This document shows, piece after piece, positions 1 to 8,993 of a stretch of 50,721 nucleotides of DNA. Both the position numbers and the translations under genes were made by a program. Origin of the DNA: Bradyrhizobium sp. (GTDB lineage Bacteria; Pseudomonadota; Alphaproteobacteria; Rhizobiales; Xanthobacteraceae); NCBI GenBank assembly GCA_030681365.1, contig JAUXWH010000044.1:1-50721 (forward strand), given 5' to 3'. How positions within the stretch are numbered: position 1 is the first letter of the stretch; every line of letters begins with the position of its first letter. A model generated the notes under the pieces. The model was not told the origin of the DNA and did no database searches. It saw only the letters and a program-made list of their open reading frames with translations.

Positions 1-94
1 CCCTCACCCGATTTGCTGCGCAAATCGACCTCTCCCCGCTGGGGAGAGGTAAGCAGAATCCGCGGACGACCGATTCAACTAAAAGCCATCTCGC
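1..94. repeat. Palindromic intergenic repeat element, left copy
   Basis: The element contains two perfect stem-loops: a 7 bp stem, GATTTGC/GCAAATC, around a TGC loop (positions 10-26), and a 10 bp stem, ACCTCTCCCC/GGGGAGAGGT, around GCT (28-50). About 44 bp of less structured but conserved sequence follows. The same 94 bp occur in inverted orientation at 50540-50633 with only four mismatches. Such double-hairpin elements are common between genes in Bradyrhizobium-type genomes (established for the group in general; the family was not identified here). The element may extend to the left of the window. It could act as a bidirectional terminator or RNA-stabilising structure. Confidence 0.85.
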
Positions 95-100
95 TCTAGT

Positions 101-325
101 CTAGCGCGTGACCGTGTGCTTTGCGTCGGTTGAGGCGCCGACCTGAAAGGCAGGCGCCGCCGGATAGTAGATGATCCGGACGGACACGATAACGACGACA
201 AGCAGCCAGAACGCGTATTGGCCGACGCGACCGAGCATCGCCGACGCTGCCGTCGCCGTCTCGGGATGACCACCCGCGGCGTCCGGCAACACCTCGCCAT
301 AAGCGTCGAATTTCTCGGTCAACAT
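101..325 (-). CDS. Small single-pass membrane protein, unknown function
   Basis: This 74-residue protein has a polar N-terminus (MLTEKFDAYGEV, residues 1-12), a clear hydrophobic segment at about residues 37-52 (YAFWLLVVVIVSVRII) and a short polar tail. The ATG at 325 is preceded by GGAA at a plausible distance. No family is recognised. It reads in the same direction as the sugar operon but is separated from it by 174 bp, so co-transcription is uncertain. The composition looks like a genuine coding region rather than a shadow, because nothing else codes here. Confidence 0.6.
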   Translation of the reverse strand: MLTEKFDAYGEVLPDAAGGHPETATAASAMLGRVGQYAFWLLVVVIVSVRIIYYPAAPAFQVGASTDAKHTVTR

Positions 326-499
326 CGCTGTTCCGGCATCATTCCCACGACAATTTATGTCGCAAGACCGGCCGTCAAAACAATGGTCGGAACTTTCAAT
401 GTTCGGCCGGGAACGGGTGCTTTGTTTTGTTTATTGCCCCCCGGGAGATGGTTTTGATATCCCGGCGCCGGAAATCCGGTTCCAGGCGGCAAATCCCGG

Positions 500-1537
500 T
501 CAATAGGCGCGGGCGAAATCACCCTCGCGTTGAACGTGGTCGAAGGTCGGGAAGCGGGGCTCCCATGAACGCGCCCGCGCTTTCGTAAACTGGCTGAGAC
601 TGTTGAGGATGGCGACGCTTTCCTTGTTCAAGGCAGCCGAGACGGCGGCGAGGTCCGGAAAATGCGTTCGCACCGCATCCAGCCAGATGGTACGGCCCGC
701 CAGGAAGCCGCCGGCGCCCGCGGCGTAGGCGTATTCGAGGACGCGCTCGAACTTGTCATGCGCGGCGCCGCCGGACAGCAGCACCCAGGGAATGCCGTGC
801 CGCGTGCAGATCTCGCCGATGGCGTCGAATTCGCGTTGCGCGGCGGTCGCCGCAGCGCCGCCATCGCGGCCCGGCAGTTCGTTGGCCGCCAGCGGGCTTT
901 CGAGTTTCAGGAGATCGACGCCATACTCCGGCTTGGCGAATTCGCGCACGCTCTCGATCACCAGCGCCGGCAGTTTTCCGGGAGACTCGACATAGTCGGC
1001 AGTGTGGTTGGCGCTGCCGAGGAAGGGATAGACCAGCAATTCGAGCACATAGGGGATGTCGTTGCGGCGGCATTCGTCGCCGATCTCGCGCACGAACCGC
1101 TGCTGGTGCGCGTTGACGGCGGCGTCGGCGTCCGGCCGATACCACGCCAGCACCTTGACGGCGTCGCCGCCCATGGCGCGGATCTTGGCGACGCTCCAGT
1201 TGTCGATCACACGCGACTTGCGGCCGCCGGAAGTTTCCTCGGTGCGGTGTTCTTCGAGCGTCATGATCAGCCCGCAGCGCGCCGGCATCAGGTCGATCGC
1301 GGCCGGCACGGCAAAATTCGGATCGAACAGCATCGAGCTGCAGTGCGGCGCCAGCGCCTTCACCAGGAGCCGCTTGGCCGCCGTGACGTCGGCATAGGCG
1401 ACCTGCTCCCGGGTGATCTTCCTGGCCTGCGCGATCGCGTCGAACATCGGCGGCCGCTGGTCCAGCGCCACCATGCGAAAATGGCCGTCGGCGTCCGCAA
1501 GCCGCGCCAGACCACGTGTCTTCCCGATCGTACTCAT
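500..1537 (-). CDS. LacD-like class I aldolase (tagatose 1,6-bisphosphate aldolase family)
   Basis: This is a probable Schiff-base aldolase cleaving a ketose phosphate into triose units in the cytoplasm. It has 345 residues from the chosen start. Lys211 in LLKLESP corresponds to the Schiff-base lysine of LacD, and Lys128 (DAVKVLAWYRPD) and Glu166 (VLELLVY) match other conserved active-site positions of the family. The ATG at 1537 is chosen over an in-frame TTG at 1564 because AGGAA lies about 8 nt upstream and the ATG overlaps the stop of the kinase gene (ATGA), implying translational coupling. It is the last gene of the sugar operon. The substrate could be tagatose bisphosphate, another ketose phosphate or a sulfofructose phosphate (YihT belongs to the same superfamily). 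Sequence alone does not decide. Confidence 0.82.
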   Translation of the reverse strand: MSTIGKTRGLARLADADGHFRMVALDQRPPMFDAIAQARKITREQVAYADVTAAKRLLVKALAPHCSSMLFDPNFAVPAAIDLMPARCGLIMTLEEHRTEETSGGRKSRVIDNWSVAKIRAMGGDAVKVLAWYRPDADAAVNAHQQRFVREIGDECRRNDIPYVLELLVYPFLGSANHTADYVESPGKLPALVIESVREFAKPEYGVDLLKLESPLAANELPGRDGGAAATAAQREFDAIGEICTRHGIPWVLLSGGAAHDKFERVLEYAYAAGAGGFLAGRTIWLDAVRTHFPDLAAVSAALNKESVAILNSLSQFTKARARSWEPRFPTFDHVQREGDFARAY

Positions 1538-2502
1538 GAGCCGTTCCTTTGAAATGCAAGACAATCTTCAAGTGTCGGAATGCCGGCGCGCCCGCCCGGC
1601 CGGGTGCATTTGAGCGCAGCCGCGGCGGCGGCGAACGACATGGCGTCGGCGGCATCGAGGCCGGCACCGATGGCGAAGGCGTAGGCGCCGTGAAACACGT
1701 CGCCGGCCCCGGTGGTATCGACCGCGCTGACCGCATAGGCCGGCTGGCGATGGCTCATGCCGTTCTGCAGCCACGTGACGCCATCGGCCCCGCGCGTCAC
1801 CGCGGCAACGGCGCAGCCGAATTTTGCGATCCCGGCCAGCGCCGCGTCACCGGTCGAACCGGCAAAGCCTGACAACGCCGGCTCCGAGAAGATCGCGTGA
1901 TCGGTCAGCGGCAGCAGCGCCTCGAACACATCGGGCTCGGCGACCTCGGCATCGAGGATGGTCGGAATGGCACGCGCGCGCGCGGCCTCGAACAGCGCGA
2001 CGGCGCCGGCCGGCCAGCGCGGATCGGCCAGCACTGACGACGCAGCCGCGACATCGCCGAGCGGGAGCCAGCCGGCCTCTTCCGGGAACTGGCCGCGAAA
2101 GTTCACGATCTGCCGCTCGCCGGCGTCGTCCACCAGCACACCCGAGACCGACGAATGGCCTTCCGCAAACAGCCGGAATTGCGCGGCATCGACGCCTTGC
2201 CCGGAAAGCGCCTTGCGCATCTCATGGCCGGCGGCGTCGTCGCCGCCGCGTCCCCAGAAGGCAGCCTGACCTCCCAATCGCGCGACGGTGACCGCCGCGG
2301 TGGCAGCCATGCCCCCGCCCATGGTGGCGTAGTGCAGGCTCCTGATCTTCTGGCTGCCGCCCGAGAAGAACGCCGGAACACGCCAGATCTGGTCGAGCGC
2401 GGAAAGGCCGAGGCAAATCACCCGCGTGCCGCCCGCGCGCGCCGCGAGATCGAGCGATGTGGTCTTGCTGTCGCCTGGTTCGGGCGCCCTCTGCCCGCTC
2501 AT
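1534..2502 (-). CDS. PfkB-family sugar kinase
   Basis: This 322-residue ATP-dependent carbohydrate kinase of the ribokinase/PfkB fold has an N-terminal GLSALDQIWRVP strand, the GGGMAATAAVTVARLGG substrate-loop signature (about residues 62-78) and the C-terminal signature DTTGAGDVFHGAYAFAIG (about 262-279). The Asp of GAGD is the expected catalytic base and the preceding Gly residues form the anion hole. The ATG overlaps the stop of the upstream ATPase gene, and its own stop overlaps the aldolase start. Pairing with a LacD-type aldolase suggests it phosphorylates a ketose or ketose phosphate that the aldolase then splits. YihV-like sulfofructose kinase and LacC-like tagatose-6-phosphate kinase are both conceivable. 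Confidence 0.88.
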   Translation of the reverse strand: MSGQRAPEPGDSKTTSLDLAARAGGTRVICLGLSALDQIWRVPAFFSGGSQKIRSLHYATMGGGMAATAAVTVARLGGQAAFWGRGGDDAAGHEMRKALSGQGVDAAQFRLFAEGHSSVSGVLVDDAGERQIVNFRGQFPEEAGWLPLGDVAAASSVLADPRWPAGAVALFEAARARAIPTILDAEVAEPDVFEALLPLTDHAIFSEPALSGFAGSTGDAALAGIAKFGCAVAAVTRGADGVTWLQNGMSHRQPAYAVSAVDTTGAGDVFHGAYAFAIGAGLDAADAMSFAAAAAALKCTRPGGRAGIPTLEDCLAFQRNGS

Positions 2503-3578
2503 CGCAGCACCTCGCCGGTCGCCGCATCGAACAGATGTATCTTGTCCGGCTGCGGCAGCAACGACAGTCGTTCTCCCACCTTCGGCTTCATCGCGGGATC
2601 GACGCGCGCGATCGCCGCCGTGCCCGCGACGTCGAAATGGATCAGCGTGTCCGAGCCGAGCGGTTCAACCAGCTTGATGACGACGGGGATGGCGGACCCT
2701 TCCACGCCGGAAACGACATCGAAATGTTCGGGCCGAATACCGAGCACGGCCTTGCCCGCCGCGCCTCGCAGCCGCGCGCGGGCCGCCGCGTCGAGCGGCA
2801 CCGGCGCTCCGTCATGCTCGAACGCCGCCGCATCGCCGCGCAATTCGACCGGGAAGAAATTCATCGTCGGCGAACCGATGAATCCCGCGACGAACTGGTT
2901 CGCTGGCCGCTCGTAGACGACCTCGGGGGTGTCGTATTGCTGCACGATGCCGTTCTGTAAAACCACGATCCGGTCGGCCATGGTCATGGCTTCGATCTGG
3001 TCGTGGGTCACGAACACCATCGTGGTCCTAAGCTGCAACGACAGCGACTTGATCTCCGCCCTCACCTGCGCCCGCAGCTTGGCATCGAGGTTCGACAAGG
3101 GCTCGTCGAACAGGAACACCTGCGGGTTGCGCACGATGGCGCGGCCCATGGCGACGCGCTGGCGCTGGCCGCCCGAAAGCTCCTTCGGCTTGCGGTCCAG
3201 ATAGGCCTCGATATGCAGCATCGCCGCGGCCTGCCTGACCCTGGCGTCGATCTCCGGCTTCGGCATGCCGCGCAGTTCGAGCGCGAACGCCATATTGTCG
3301 TAGACGCGCATATGCGGATACAGCGCGTAATCCTGGAACACCATGGCGATGTCGCGCTGCGCGGCAGGCACGCCGTTGACGCGCTTGTCGCCGATCAGGA
3401 GTTCGCCGCTGGTGATCGGTTCGAGGCCGGCGATGATGCGCAGCAAGGTCGACTTGCCGCAGCCCGATGGCCCGACGAACACAACGAATTCCTGGTCTGC
3501 GATCTCGAGGCTGAGATCGGGCACCACCGTGAAATTGCCGTAGCGCTTGACGAGGTTGCGGATCGAGATGGCGGCCAT
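2499..3578 (-). CDS. Sugar ABC transporter ATP-binding subunit (MalK/UgpC family)
   Basis: This is the cytoplasmic ATPase of a carbohydrate importer, 359 residues. It carries Walker A GPSGCGKST (36-44), the Q-loop (VFQDYALYPHM, about 80-90), the ABC signature LSGGQRQ (134-140), Walker B VFLFDEP (154-160) and a switch His in FVTHDQIEA. A C-terminal TOBE/MOP-like regulatory region follows (from about 240). The sequence VYDNMAFALELRGMP after the Q-loop is typical of the UgpC/MsmK group. The start overlaps the dehydrogenase stop (ATGA) and the end overlaps the kinase start, placing it firmly inside the operon. Confidence 0.95.
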   Translation of the reverse strand: MAAISIRNLVKRYGNFTVVPDLSLEIADQEFVVFVGPSGCGKSTLLRIIAGLEPITSGELLIGDKRVNGVPAAQRDIAMVFQDYALYPHMRVYDNMAFALELRGMPKPEIDARVRQAAAMLHIEAYLDRKPKELSGGQRQRVAMGRAIVRNPQVFLFDEPLSNLDAKLRAQVRAEIKSLSLQLRTTMVFVTHDQIEAMTMADRIVVLQNGIVQQYDTPEVVYERPANQFVAGFIGSPTMNFFPVELRGDAAAFEHDGAPVPLDAAARARLRGAAGKAVLGIRPEHFDVVSGVEGSAIPVVIKLVEPLGSDTLIHFDVAGTAAIARVDPAMKPKVGERLSLLPQPDKIHLFDAATGEVLR

Positions 3579-4588
3579 CAGCGTGGTCCCACGGCGAGAA
3601 CCGGCTTGATCAGCTGCCCTTGCGCGAAGCGCGCGAAATTCTCCGGCAGCTCCCGCAATCCGAATTCACCGTCGACCATGACGCGATACTCGTCCTTGTA
3701 GCGGCGCAGCAAGGCGATGTTCGGCGCGAGATCGCCGATCGGGAAATAGAAAGTTCGGATCATGTAGAAGTCCTTGCGGCGAAACACCTTGCCTTCCTCG
3801 ATGGTCCAGGGCGCCGCGTTTTCGCCGACCAGCACCAGCGCGCCGCGCGGCAGCACCAGCTCGATGCCGAGATTGCGCGCGGCGTGGGCGCCGGAGCATT
3901 CCATGATCAGCGCAAAGCGCTTGCCGGTATCGCCGACCGGATGTTCGCTGGCGCCGAAGGCGCGTGCGATCTTCAAGCGTTCGGCGTTCGGGTCGGAGAC
4001 ATGAATGTCGTCATAGCCGGCATCCCTGAGTGCCAGGATGACGCCGAGCCCGACCGGTCCCGCGCCGGTGACAAGCACGGGTCCTGCCTCCTGCGGTGGC
4101 ACCACGCGGCTCACGAAACGCACGGCATGCGCCGACGTGCCGATGGTATCCAGCAGCAGTGGCGCCAGGCTGTCTTCGATGTCGTCAGGCACCGGCAGCA
4201 GGCAGTTCTCCGGTACCGGCAGGTACTCCGCATAACCGCCCGGCCGGTTCCAGCCGATCAGGCTGGAGACTTCCAGACACATCTGGGTATCGCCGCGGCG
4301 GCACGCGGCGCAACGGTCGCAATGCAGCGGGATATAGACGGCGTAGCGCCCGCCGTGCATCCGGTGGCCCGGCTGCTCGACGACACCGAACACCTCGTGG
4401 CCGGCGGTGAATTCCGCGCCCTTGTGCCACAGCTTGAAATCCGAGCCGCACAGCGCCGTGCGCGAGACACGCACCAGCACCTCGCCCTGCGCCACATCGG
4501 GAATCCCGACTCGTTCGATGGTGATGCGTTCGTCGCCATGAAATACCGCCGCTTCCATGGTGACGTTGGTCCGATCGATGCTTGCCAT
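3578..4588 (-). CDS. Zinc-dependent MDR-family dehydrogenase
   Basis: This medium-chain dehydrogenase has 336 residues. Catalytic-zinc ligands are expected in ALCGSDFKLW and GHEVFG. Four structural-zinc cysteines are arranged C-x2-C-x2-C-x7-C in HCDRCAACRRGDTQMC. The Rossmann nucleotide site is VLVTGAGPVGLGVILAL. It probably oxidises a sugar, polyol or sugar acid taken up by the adjacent transporter, using NAD(P)+. The reading frame stays open upstream across the permease gene, but that part is an out-of-frame shadow. The ATG at 4588 has an AGG about 8 nt upstream and is preferred to the one at 4558. The stop overlaps the ATPase start. Confidence 0.88.
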   Translation of the reverse strand: MASIDRTNVTMEAAVFHGDERITIERVGIPDVAQGEVLVRVSRTALCGSDFKLWHKGAEFTAGHEVFGVVEQPGHRMHGGRYAVYIPLHCDRCAACRRGDTQMCLEVSSLIGWNRPGGYAEYLPVPENCLLPVPDDIEDSLAPLLLDTIGTSAHAVRFVSRVVPPQEAGPVLVTGAGPVGLGVILALRDAGYDDIHVSDPNAERLKIARAFGASEHPVGDTGKRFALIMECSGAHAARNLGIELVLPRGALVLVGENAAPWTIEEGKVFRRKDFYMIRTFYFPIGDLAPNIALLRRYKDEYRVMVDGEFGLRELPENFARFAQGQLIKPVLAVGPR

Positions 4589-4602
4589 TGCGATACCTGC
4601 CA

Positions 4603-5430
4603 CTAGCCTTTCACCGCGCCGAGCGTCAGTCCCGACACCAGCCAGCGTTGAACGATCGCGGCCAGCACCAGCGGCGGCAGCGCGATCAGGGTCGCCGCCG
4701 CCATCAACGCGCCCCATTGCGTCGATCCCTCGCCGACGAAGTTGAAGGCAGCCGCGATCAGCGTCTTGCTGTCGCCGTTGGACAGCACCAGCGCGAACAG
4801 AAAATAATTCCACGAGAACACGAACGAAAGGATCGCCGCCACCGCGATGCCGGACCCCACCAGCGGCATCGCGATCTTCCAGAGGATGCGGGTGACGCTG
4901 CAGCCGTCGACCTGCGCGGCCTCGAAGATGCTGCGCGGAATATTGTCGAAGGAAGGCAGCAGCACCCAGATCACGATCGGCAGCGTGATGACGGCATGGC
5001 TGAGGATCAGCGCGGCGTAGGAACCGATCATCCCGACCTCCCGGAACATCATGTACCATGGCAGCAGGAACAGCGTTCCCGGCGCCATCCGCGCCGCCAG
5101 GGTGAGAACCGCCGGCCACGATATGCGCGTCCATGAAACGGCAAAGGCCGCGGGAATTCCGAACAGCAGCCCAAGCCCCGCCGACCCCAAGGTCACGATC
5201 ATGCTGTTGATCGCGTAGGAAAAGAACGGCGTGGTCTCCATCAACTGGCTGTAGTTCTCGACCGTCGGCGAAAAGATCAGCGTCGGCGGATAGGCGGTGA
5301 CCTCGAACGACGGCTTGAACGAGGACAGCACCATCCATGCCGTCGGCGACATGATGAGGATGCCGGCCAGCACCAGTTGCAGGACATTGATCCGCTTGAT
5401 CCAGGACTCGCTCAGAGGGGTGTGGTCCAT
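4603..5430 (-). CDS. Sugar ABC transporter permease (MalG type)
   Basis: This inner-membrane permease has about 275 residues and six hydrophobic segments. The cytoplasmic EAA-type loop is EAAQVDGCSVTRILWKIAMPL, the coupling site for the ATPase. It ends 14 bp before the dehydrogenase start. Two starts are possible: the ATG at 5430, with a good GGTGAG six bases upstream (chosen), and a GTG at 5442 that overlaps the stop of the preceding permease (GTGA). It forms the heterodimeric channel with the MalF-type partner. Confidence 0.93.
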   Translation of the reverse strand: MDHTPLSESWIKRINVLQLVLAGILIMSPTAWMVLSSFKPSFEVTAYPPTLIFSPTVENYSQLMETTPFFSYAINSMIVTLGSAGLGLLFGIPAAFAVSWTRISWPAVLTLAARMAPGTLFLLPWYMMFREVGMIGSYAALILSHAVITLPIVIWVLLPSFDNIPRSIFEAAQVDGCSVTRILWKIAMPLVGSGIAVAAILSFVFSWNYFLFALVLSNGDSKTLIAAAFNFVGEGSTQWGALMAAATLIALPPLVLAAIVQRWLVSGLTLGAVKG

Positions 5431-5438
5431 CAGATGTC

Positions 5439-6326
5439 TCACCAGGCGACTGCGCCACGCAGGCGGTTGAACGCCAGCACCACGCCGAACACGATTACGG
5501 TCAGCGTCAGCATCAAGGCGCTGGCATATCCGATGTTGAAAAATTCGAATCCGACACGAAAACCGTAGATATTCAGCGTGTTGGATGCGTTGCCGGGGCC
5601 GCCCTGCGTGGTGATGTAGATGATGTCGAAGAAGCGCAGCAGGTCGACGCTGCGCAGGATCACGGCGGTGACGATGGTCGGCAGCAGCAGCGGCAGGGTA
5701 ATGCGCCTGAACGTCGTGAAGGCGGAGGCGCCATCGATCTGCGCCGCCTCATAGACGCTCGGCGGCAGCGACTGCAGCCCTCCGAGCACGATCAGCGCCA
5801 CATAAGGCGCCCATTGCCAGGTGTCGATCAGCGCGATCGTCGGGATCACCCAGATCGGCGACGCCAGCCAGTCGGAGGGCGGCAGGCCCACGGCCTGCAG
5901 GATGTAGTTGGCGGCACCGAGCGACGGGTCGAGGATCACCAGCCACATCAGGCCGGCCACCACCGGCGGCATCATGAACGGCGAAATAAACAGCGACCGG
6001 ACGATTCCCGGCAGCCGCTTGGCGTTGAACAGCAACATCGCCAGCCAGATCCCCAGCACCAGTTGCAGCGCCAGCGAGAGAAGGTACAGCGCCAGCGTCA
6101 CCCAGAGTCCATGCCAGAATTCATTGTCGGCGATCAGCTTCGAATAGTTGGCAAGGCCGGAGAATGACTGCTGTCCGGTCGAGGAGAACGAGTGGAAGCC
6201 GAGCCAGACCGTGTAGATCACCGGGAAAGCGATCATCGCCAGCGTAAACAGCACGGCGGGCGCCGACAGCGCGGCGAGTTCGGCGCGCTGTCGGTCCGGC
6301 GTTACAGTGTTGGCGACGTCCACCAT
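5439..6326 (-). CDS. Sugar ABC transporter permease (MalF type)
   Basis: This 295-residue polytopic membrane protein has about six transmembrane segments and the EAA-loop YEAAQIDGASAFTTFRRITLPLL (about residues 190-212). The short N-terminus (VDVANTVTPDRQRAELAALSAPAVLFTLAMIAFPVIYTV) is typical of CUT1-class sugar permeases. Its stop falls at the beginning of the partner permease. It lies about 97 bp downstream of the binding-protein gene. That gap holds no good terminator, so the same transcript probably continues. Confidence 0.93.
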   Translation of the reverse strand: MVDVANTVTPDRQRAELAALSAPAVLFTLAMIAFPVIYTVWLGFHSFSSTGQQSFSGLANYSKLIADNEFWHGLWVTLALYLLSLALQLVLGIWLAMLLFNAKRLPGIVRSLFISPFMMPPVVAGLMWLVILDPSLGAANYILQAVGLPPSDWLASPIWVIPTIALIDTWQWAPYVALIVLGGLQSLPPSVYEAAQIDGASAFTTFRRITLPLLLPTIVTAVILRSVDLLRFFDIIYITTQGGPGNASNTLNIYGFRVGFEFFNIGYASALMLTLTVIVFGVVLAFNRLRGAVAW

Positions 6327-6422
6327 CGTTCACAAGGTCCGTGTGTTGAACTGTTCAGGCAAGCAGCGGGCGCGCTGCCGTCGTATCGGGGACGGCAGCA
6401 GGCCAGCCACTTCAGCGCCCGG

Positions 6423-7724
6423 CTATTTCTGCGCAATGAGCTCGTTGAGGCCCTTGTCGGCGTCGGCGCAGGCTTGATCCAGGGTCTTCTGCTTGAGGAT
6501 CAGATCCTGCACGGCTTGGCCGATGAATTCGCGCGATTGCGGATTGGCGACGATGGGATAGCCGACTTCCGACGATCCCTTGGTCGCCAGCACGTCCAGC
6601 GCCGCCTGCCATTGCTTGCGGACCGGCTGTTCGTCGATCCACTTGCGGTATTCGGGGTCGTTGGCGACCGCCGGGCGCGGCGGTGCGATCCCCTGCACTG
6701 CCATTTTCTTCTGGACTTCCGGTGACGTCGCCCACTGCACGAAGTACCACGCCGGCTCCTGCTGCTTGCTGAAAGCCGACACGGCCATGCCCCAGCCGAT
6801 GGCGGTCGGCACCAGTCCGGCCTCGCCCGCGGGGAACGGCGCAAGGCCGGTGTCCTTGAGCCGCTCGCCGCCCTCCATCACCGTCCGCAGTTCGTTGGAG
6901 GATTCAAAGGACATCGCGGCGCGGCCGCTGCGATAGAGCGCCGATATCTGCTGGAAGCTGTAATTGACGACGCCGGGCGGGCCATAGTCGCGCAGCAGCC
7001 GGCTGTAGATATCCAGCGCCTCCTTGCCCTTCGGCGAGCAGAGGTTCGATTTCCCGTTCGCCATGTAGCTGCCGCCGATATTGTGCAGCATGTTGCTGAA
7101 GGTGTAGGCGACCGCCGGCTTCAGGCCGCGCGAGACGAACGGCGTAATCGCGGGATCGCACGCCTTGATCTTCTGCGCCGCCGCCTCGACGTCCCCAATG
7201 GTGGCCGGCTTCTCGACGCCGCATTTCTTGAAGATGTCGGTGCGGTAATAAAGGATCGGGCCCTCGATATTCATCGGCATGCTGGTCAGCTTGCCGCCAA
7301 AGGTTCCTGCCTTGAGCAGCGCCTGGCTCAATCCGGCAAAATCGTAGTCCTTTGCCGCATGGCTTTTCGACATCGCCGACAGATCGCCATACCAGCCCGC
7401 CGCGGCGAACTGTTCGCCCTCGCGCGACGGCAAGGTCATGAACACATCGACCTCGTCGCTGCGCGCGTTCATGACGGTGACCAGCCGCTGGCGCATCTGC
7501 TGCTCCTGGTAGCCGTCGACCTTCAGCGTCATGCCGGTCAGCTTCTCGAAATCGCCCTTGTAGGTCAGCAGCGCCTGCGACACCGGATTGTTGTTGGCGA
7601 GAAAGGTGACGGTCTTGCCCTGGAATTTCTTCCAGTCGAAATCGGCCGCGCCGGCCGCCGTCGTAACGGCCCCCAGCGCAACAGCCGTGATCGCGACGCG
7701 CGTCGCAAATGCGTTTCCGGACAT
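6423..7724 (-). CDS. Periplasmic sugar-binding protein of the ABC importer
   Basis: This 433-residue extracellular solute-binding protein of the MalE-like family 1 has a Sec signal peptide (MSGNAFATRVAITAVALGAVTTAAGAA, cleavage near residue 27). The mature start, DFDWKKFQGKTVTFLANNNPVSQ, and central motifs such as GILYYRTDIFKKCGVEKPATIGD-like text are typical of CUT1 binding proteins. The ATG at 7724 has an excellent GGGAGGA ribosome site. As first gene of the leftward operon it should be the most highly expressed. Transcription starts in the operator-bearing region shared with the LacI gene. The ligand is unknown. Confidence 0.93.
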   Translation of the reverse strand: MSGNAFATRVAITAVALGAVTTAAGAADFDWKKFQGKTVTFLANNNPVSQALLTYKGDFEKLTGMTLKVDGYQEQQMRQRLVTVMNARSDEVDVFMTLPSREGEQFAAAGWYGDLSAMSKSHAAKDYDFAGLSQALLKAGTFGGKLTSMPMNIEGPILYYRTDIFKKCGVEKPATIGDVEAAAQKIKACDPAITPFVSRGLKPAVAYTFSNMLHNIGGSYMANGKSNLCSPKGKEALDIYSRLLRDYGPPGVVNYSFQQISALYRSGRAAMSFESSNELRTVMEGGERLKDTGLAPFPAGEAGLVPTAIGWGMAVSAFSKQQEPAWYFVQWATSPEVQKKMAVQGIAPPRPAVANDPEYRKWIDEQPVRKQWQAALDVLATKGSSEVGYPIVANPQSREFIGQAVQDLILKQKTLDQACADADKGLNELIAQK

Positions 7725-7775
7725 TGGTTCCTCCCTTTGGCATCCACGGTGTGTCTGGTTCGACCAGATCGATTA

Positions 7776-7789
7776 TGTAACCGGTTACA
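7776..7789. promoter_or_regulatory. Putative LacI-family operator, wide-spaced palindrome
   Basis: TGTAACCGGTTACA is a perfect 14 bp palindrome with a central CG, the usual look of LacI/GalR-family operators. It lies 52 bp upstream of the binding-protein start, where it could block the promoter of the transport operon. The half site TGTAAC recurs in the second palindrome at 7899 and once as a single copy near 7834. Confidence 0.7.
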
Positions 7790-7898
7790 GAATACGCCGC
7801 GAGTCACCGCTGTCAAGCGATCCTCTCATCAACTGTAACGCGCATAAAATAAGTAGTTATCGCTGGACAAATGGTCAAATCGCCTTCATCATTTTGAA

Positions 7899-7910
7899 TG
7901 TAACGTTACA
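7899..7910. promoter_or_regulatory. Putative LacI-family operator, close-spaced palindrome
   Basis: TGTAACGTTACA is a perfect 12 bp palindrome made of the same half sites as the site at 7776 but without the central CG. It lies 26 bp before the likely GTG start of the LacI gene, a position suited to autorepression, and 110 bp from the other site (centre to centre about 122 bp), so DNA looping is conceivable. Confidence 0.6.
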
Positions 7911-7935
7911 ATTTGACAGCCAGGGCGAGACCATC

Positions 7936-8964
7936 GTGGAGAAGTCGTCGGTCAGGTCGAAGCAAGGCATCCGCGCCGTCGCGGCGCGCGCCGGCGTCTC
8001 GACGGCTACGGTGTCGCGCGCGCTCAACAGTCCGGATTCCGTCAGCGCCGAATTGCGCGCACGGATCGCCGAGGCGGTGCAGTCGGTCGGCTATATTCCG
8101 CACGCCTCGGCGCGCGCGCTTTCGTCACGGCGCACCCGCACGCTCGGAGCCATCATTCCGACCATCGACAATACGATGTTCGCGCGCGGCATCGCCGCGT
8201 TGCAGAAATATCTGTCGTCGGTCGGCTACATGCTGTTGCTGACCACCAGCGGCTACGATCTCGATGCCGAACTGGAGCAGGCGCGCAACCTGATCAGCCG
8301 CGGCGTCGACGGGCTGGTGCTGCGCGGCGACTGCCATCACGACGCCTTGCGCAAGATGCTCGCCGATACCGCTGTTCCCTTTATCAATGTCGGGGTGTAC
8401 CGGCCGGACCGCCCCTACCCCTGCGTCGGCACCGACAACGAAGCGGCGGCACATCGCGCTGCCATGCACCTCATCGAACTCGGCCACCGCAGGATCGGCA
8501 TCGTTTCAGCGCTGCAGCGAAACAACGACCGTGCCAGCGCGCGCATCGACGGATTCCGTCGCGCGTTCTCCGAAAACGGCATCGAACTGCCGCCGCAATG
8601 GCATGTCGAGGTGCCTTACACGCTCGACGACGCGCGCGAAGCCGCCAGGTATTTGCTCGGCCTGGCCGATCGGCCCAGTGCGCTGGTCTGCGGCAACGAC
8701 GTGATCGCCTATGGCGTGCTGCTCGAGGCCGAGCGCAGCGGCCACGTCATCCCCCGCGACCTGTCGGTGGTCGGCTTCGACGATCTCGACTGGAGCCGCC
8801 ATTTGCGGCCGAGCCTGACCACGATCCAGGTCCCGACCGGCGCCACCTGGCAGCGCGCCGGTGAATATCTGGTCCGGCATCTCGCGGGCGAGCAGACCAT
8901 CATGCATCACGAGATCGATTATTCCCTGATCGTCCGCGAATCGACCGCGCCGCCGCGCCCATGA
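7936..8964 (+). CDS. LacI/GalR-family transcriptional regulator
   Basis: This 342-residue repressor has an N-terminal helix-turn-helix at residues 12-31 ([20 protein letters not shown]). The hinge helix region follows ([17 protein letters not shown]), then a periplasmic-binding-like effector domain with [30 protein letters not shown] and [24 protein letters not shown]. The reading frame is open far upstream. The GTG at 7936 gives the normal family length and places the HTH at the expected position. It is divergent from the transporter operon and probably represses it, released by the imported sugar or a derivative. Confidence 0.9.
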   Translation: MEKSSVRSKQGIRAVAARAGVSTATVSRALNSPDSVSAELRARIAEAVQSVGYIPHASARALSSRRTRTLGAIIPTIDNTMFARGIAALQKYLSSVGYMLLLTTSGYDLDAELEQARNLISRGVDGLVLRGDCHHDALRKMLADTAVPFINVGVYRPDRPYPCVGTDNEAAAHRAAMHLIELGHRRIGIVSALQRNNDRASARIDGFRRAFSENGIELPPQWHVEVPYTLDDAREAARYLLGLADRPSALVCGNDVIAYGVLLEAERSGHVIPRDLSVVGFDDLDWSRHLRPSLTTIQVPTGATWQRAGEYLVRHLAGEQTIMHHEIDYSLIVRESTAPPRP

Positions 8965-8993
8965 CGGCGCCGTCCATCCAGGAGCACCATCCC

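Noticed and set aside
441..465. CCGGGA/TCCCGG hairpin downstream of the aldolase gene as terminator
   Set aside because: No T-run follows the stem on the minus strand.
3578..5458. 626-codon leftward frame looking like a permease-dehydrogenase fusion
   Set aside because: The first about 290 residues are low-complexity shadow sequence in the wrong frame of the MalG-type permease. The true dehydrogenase starts at 4588 with its own ribosome site.
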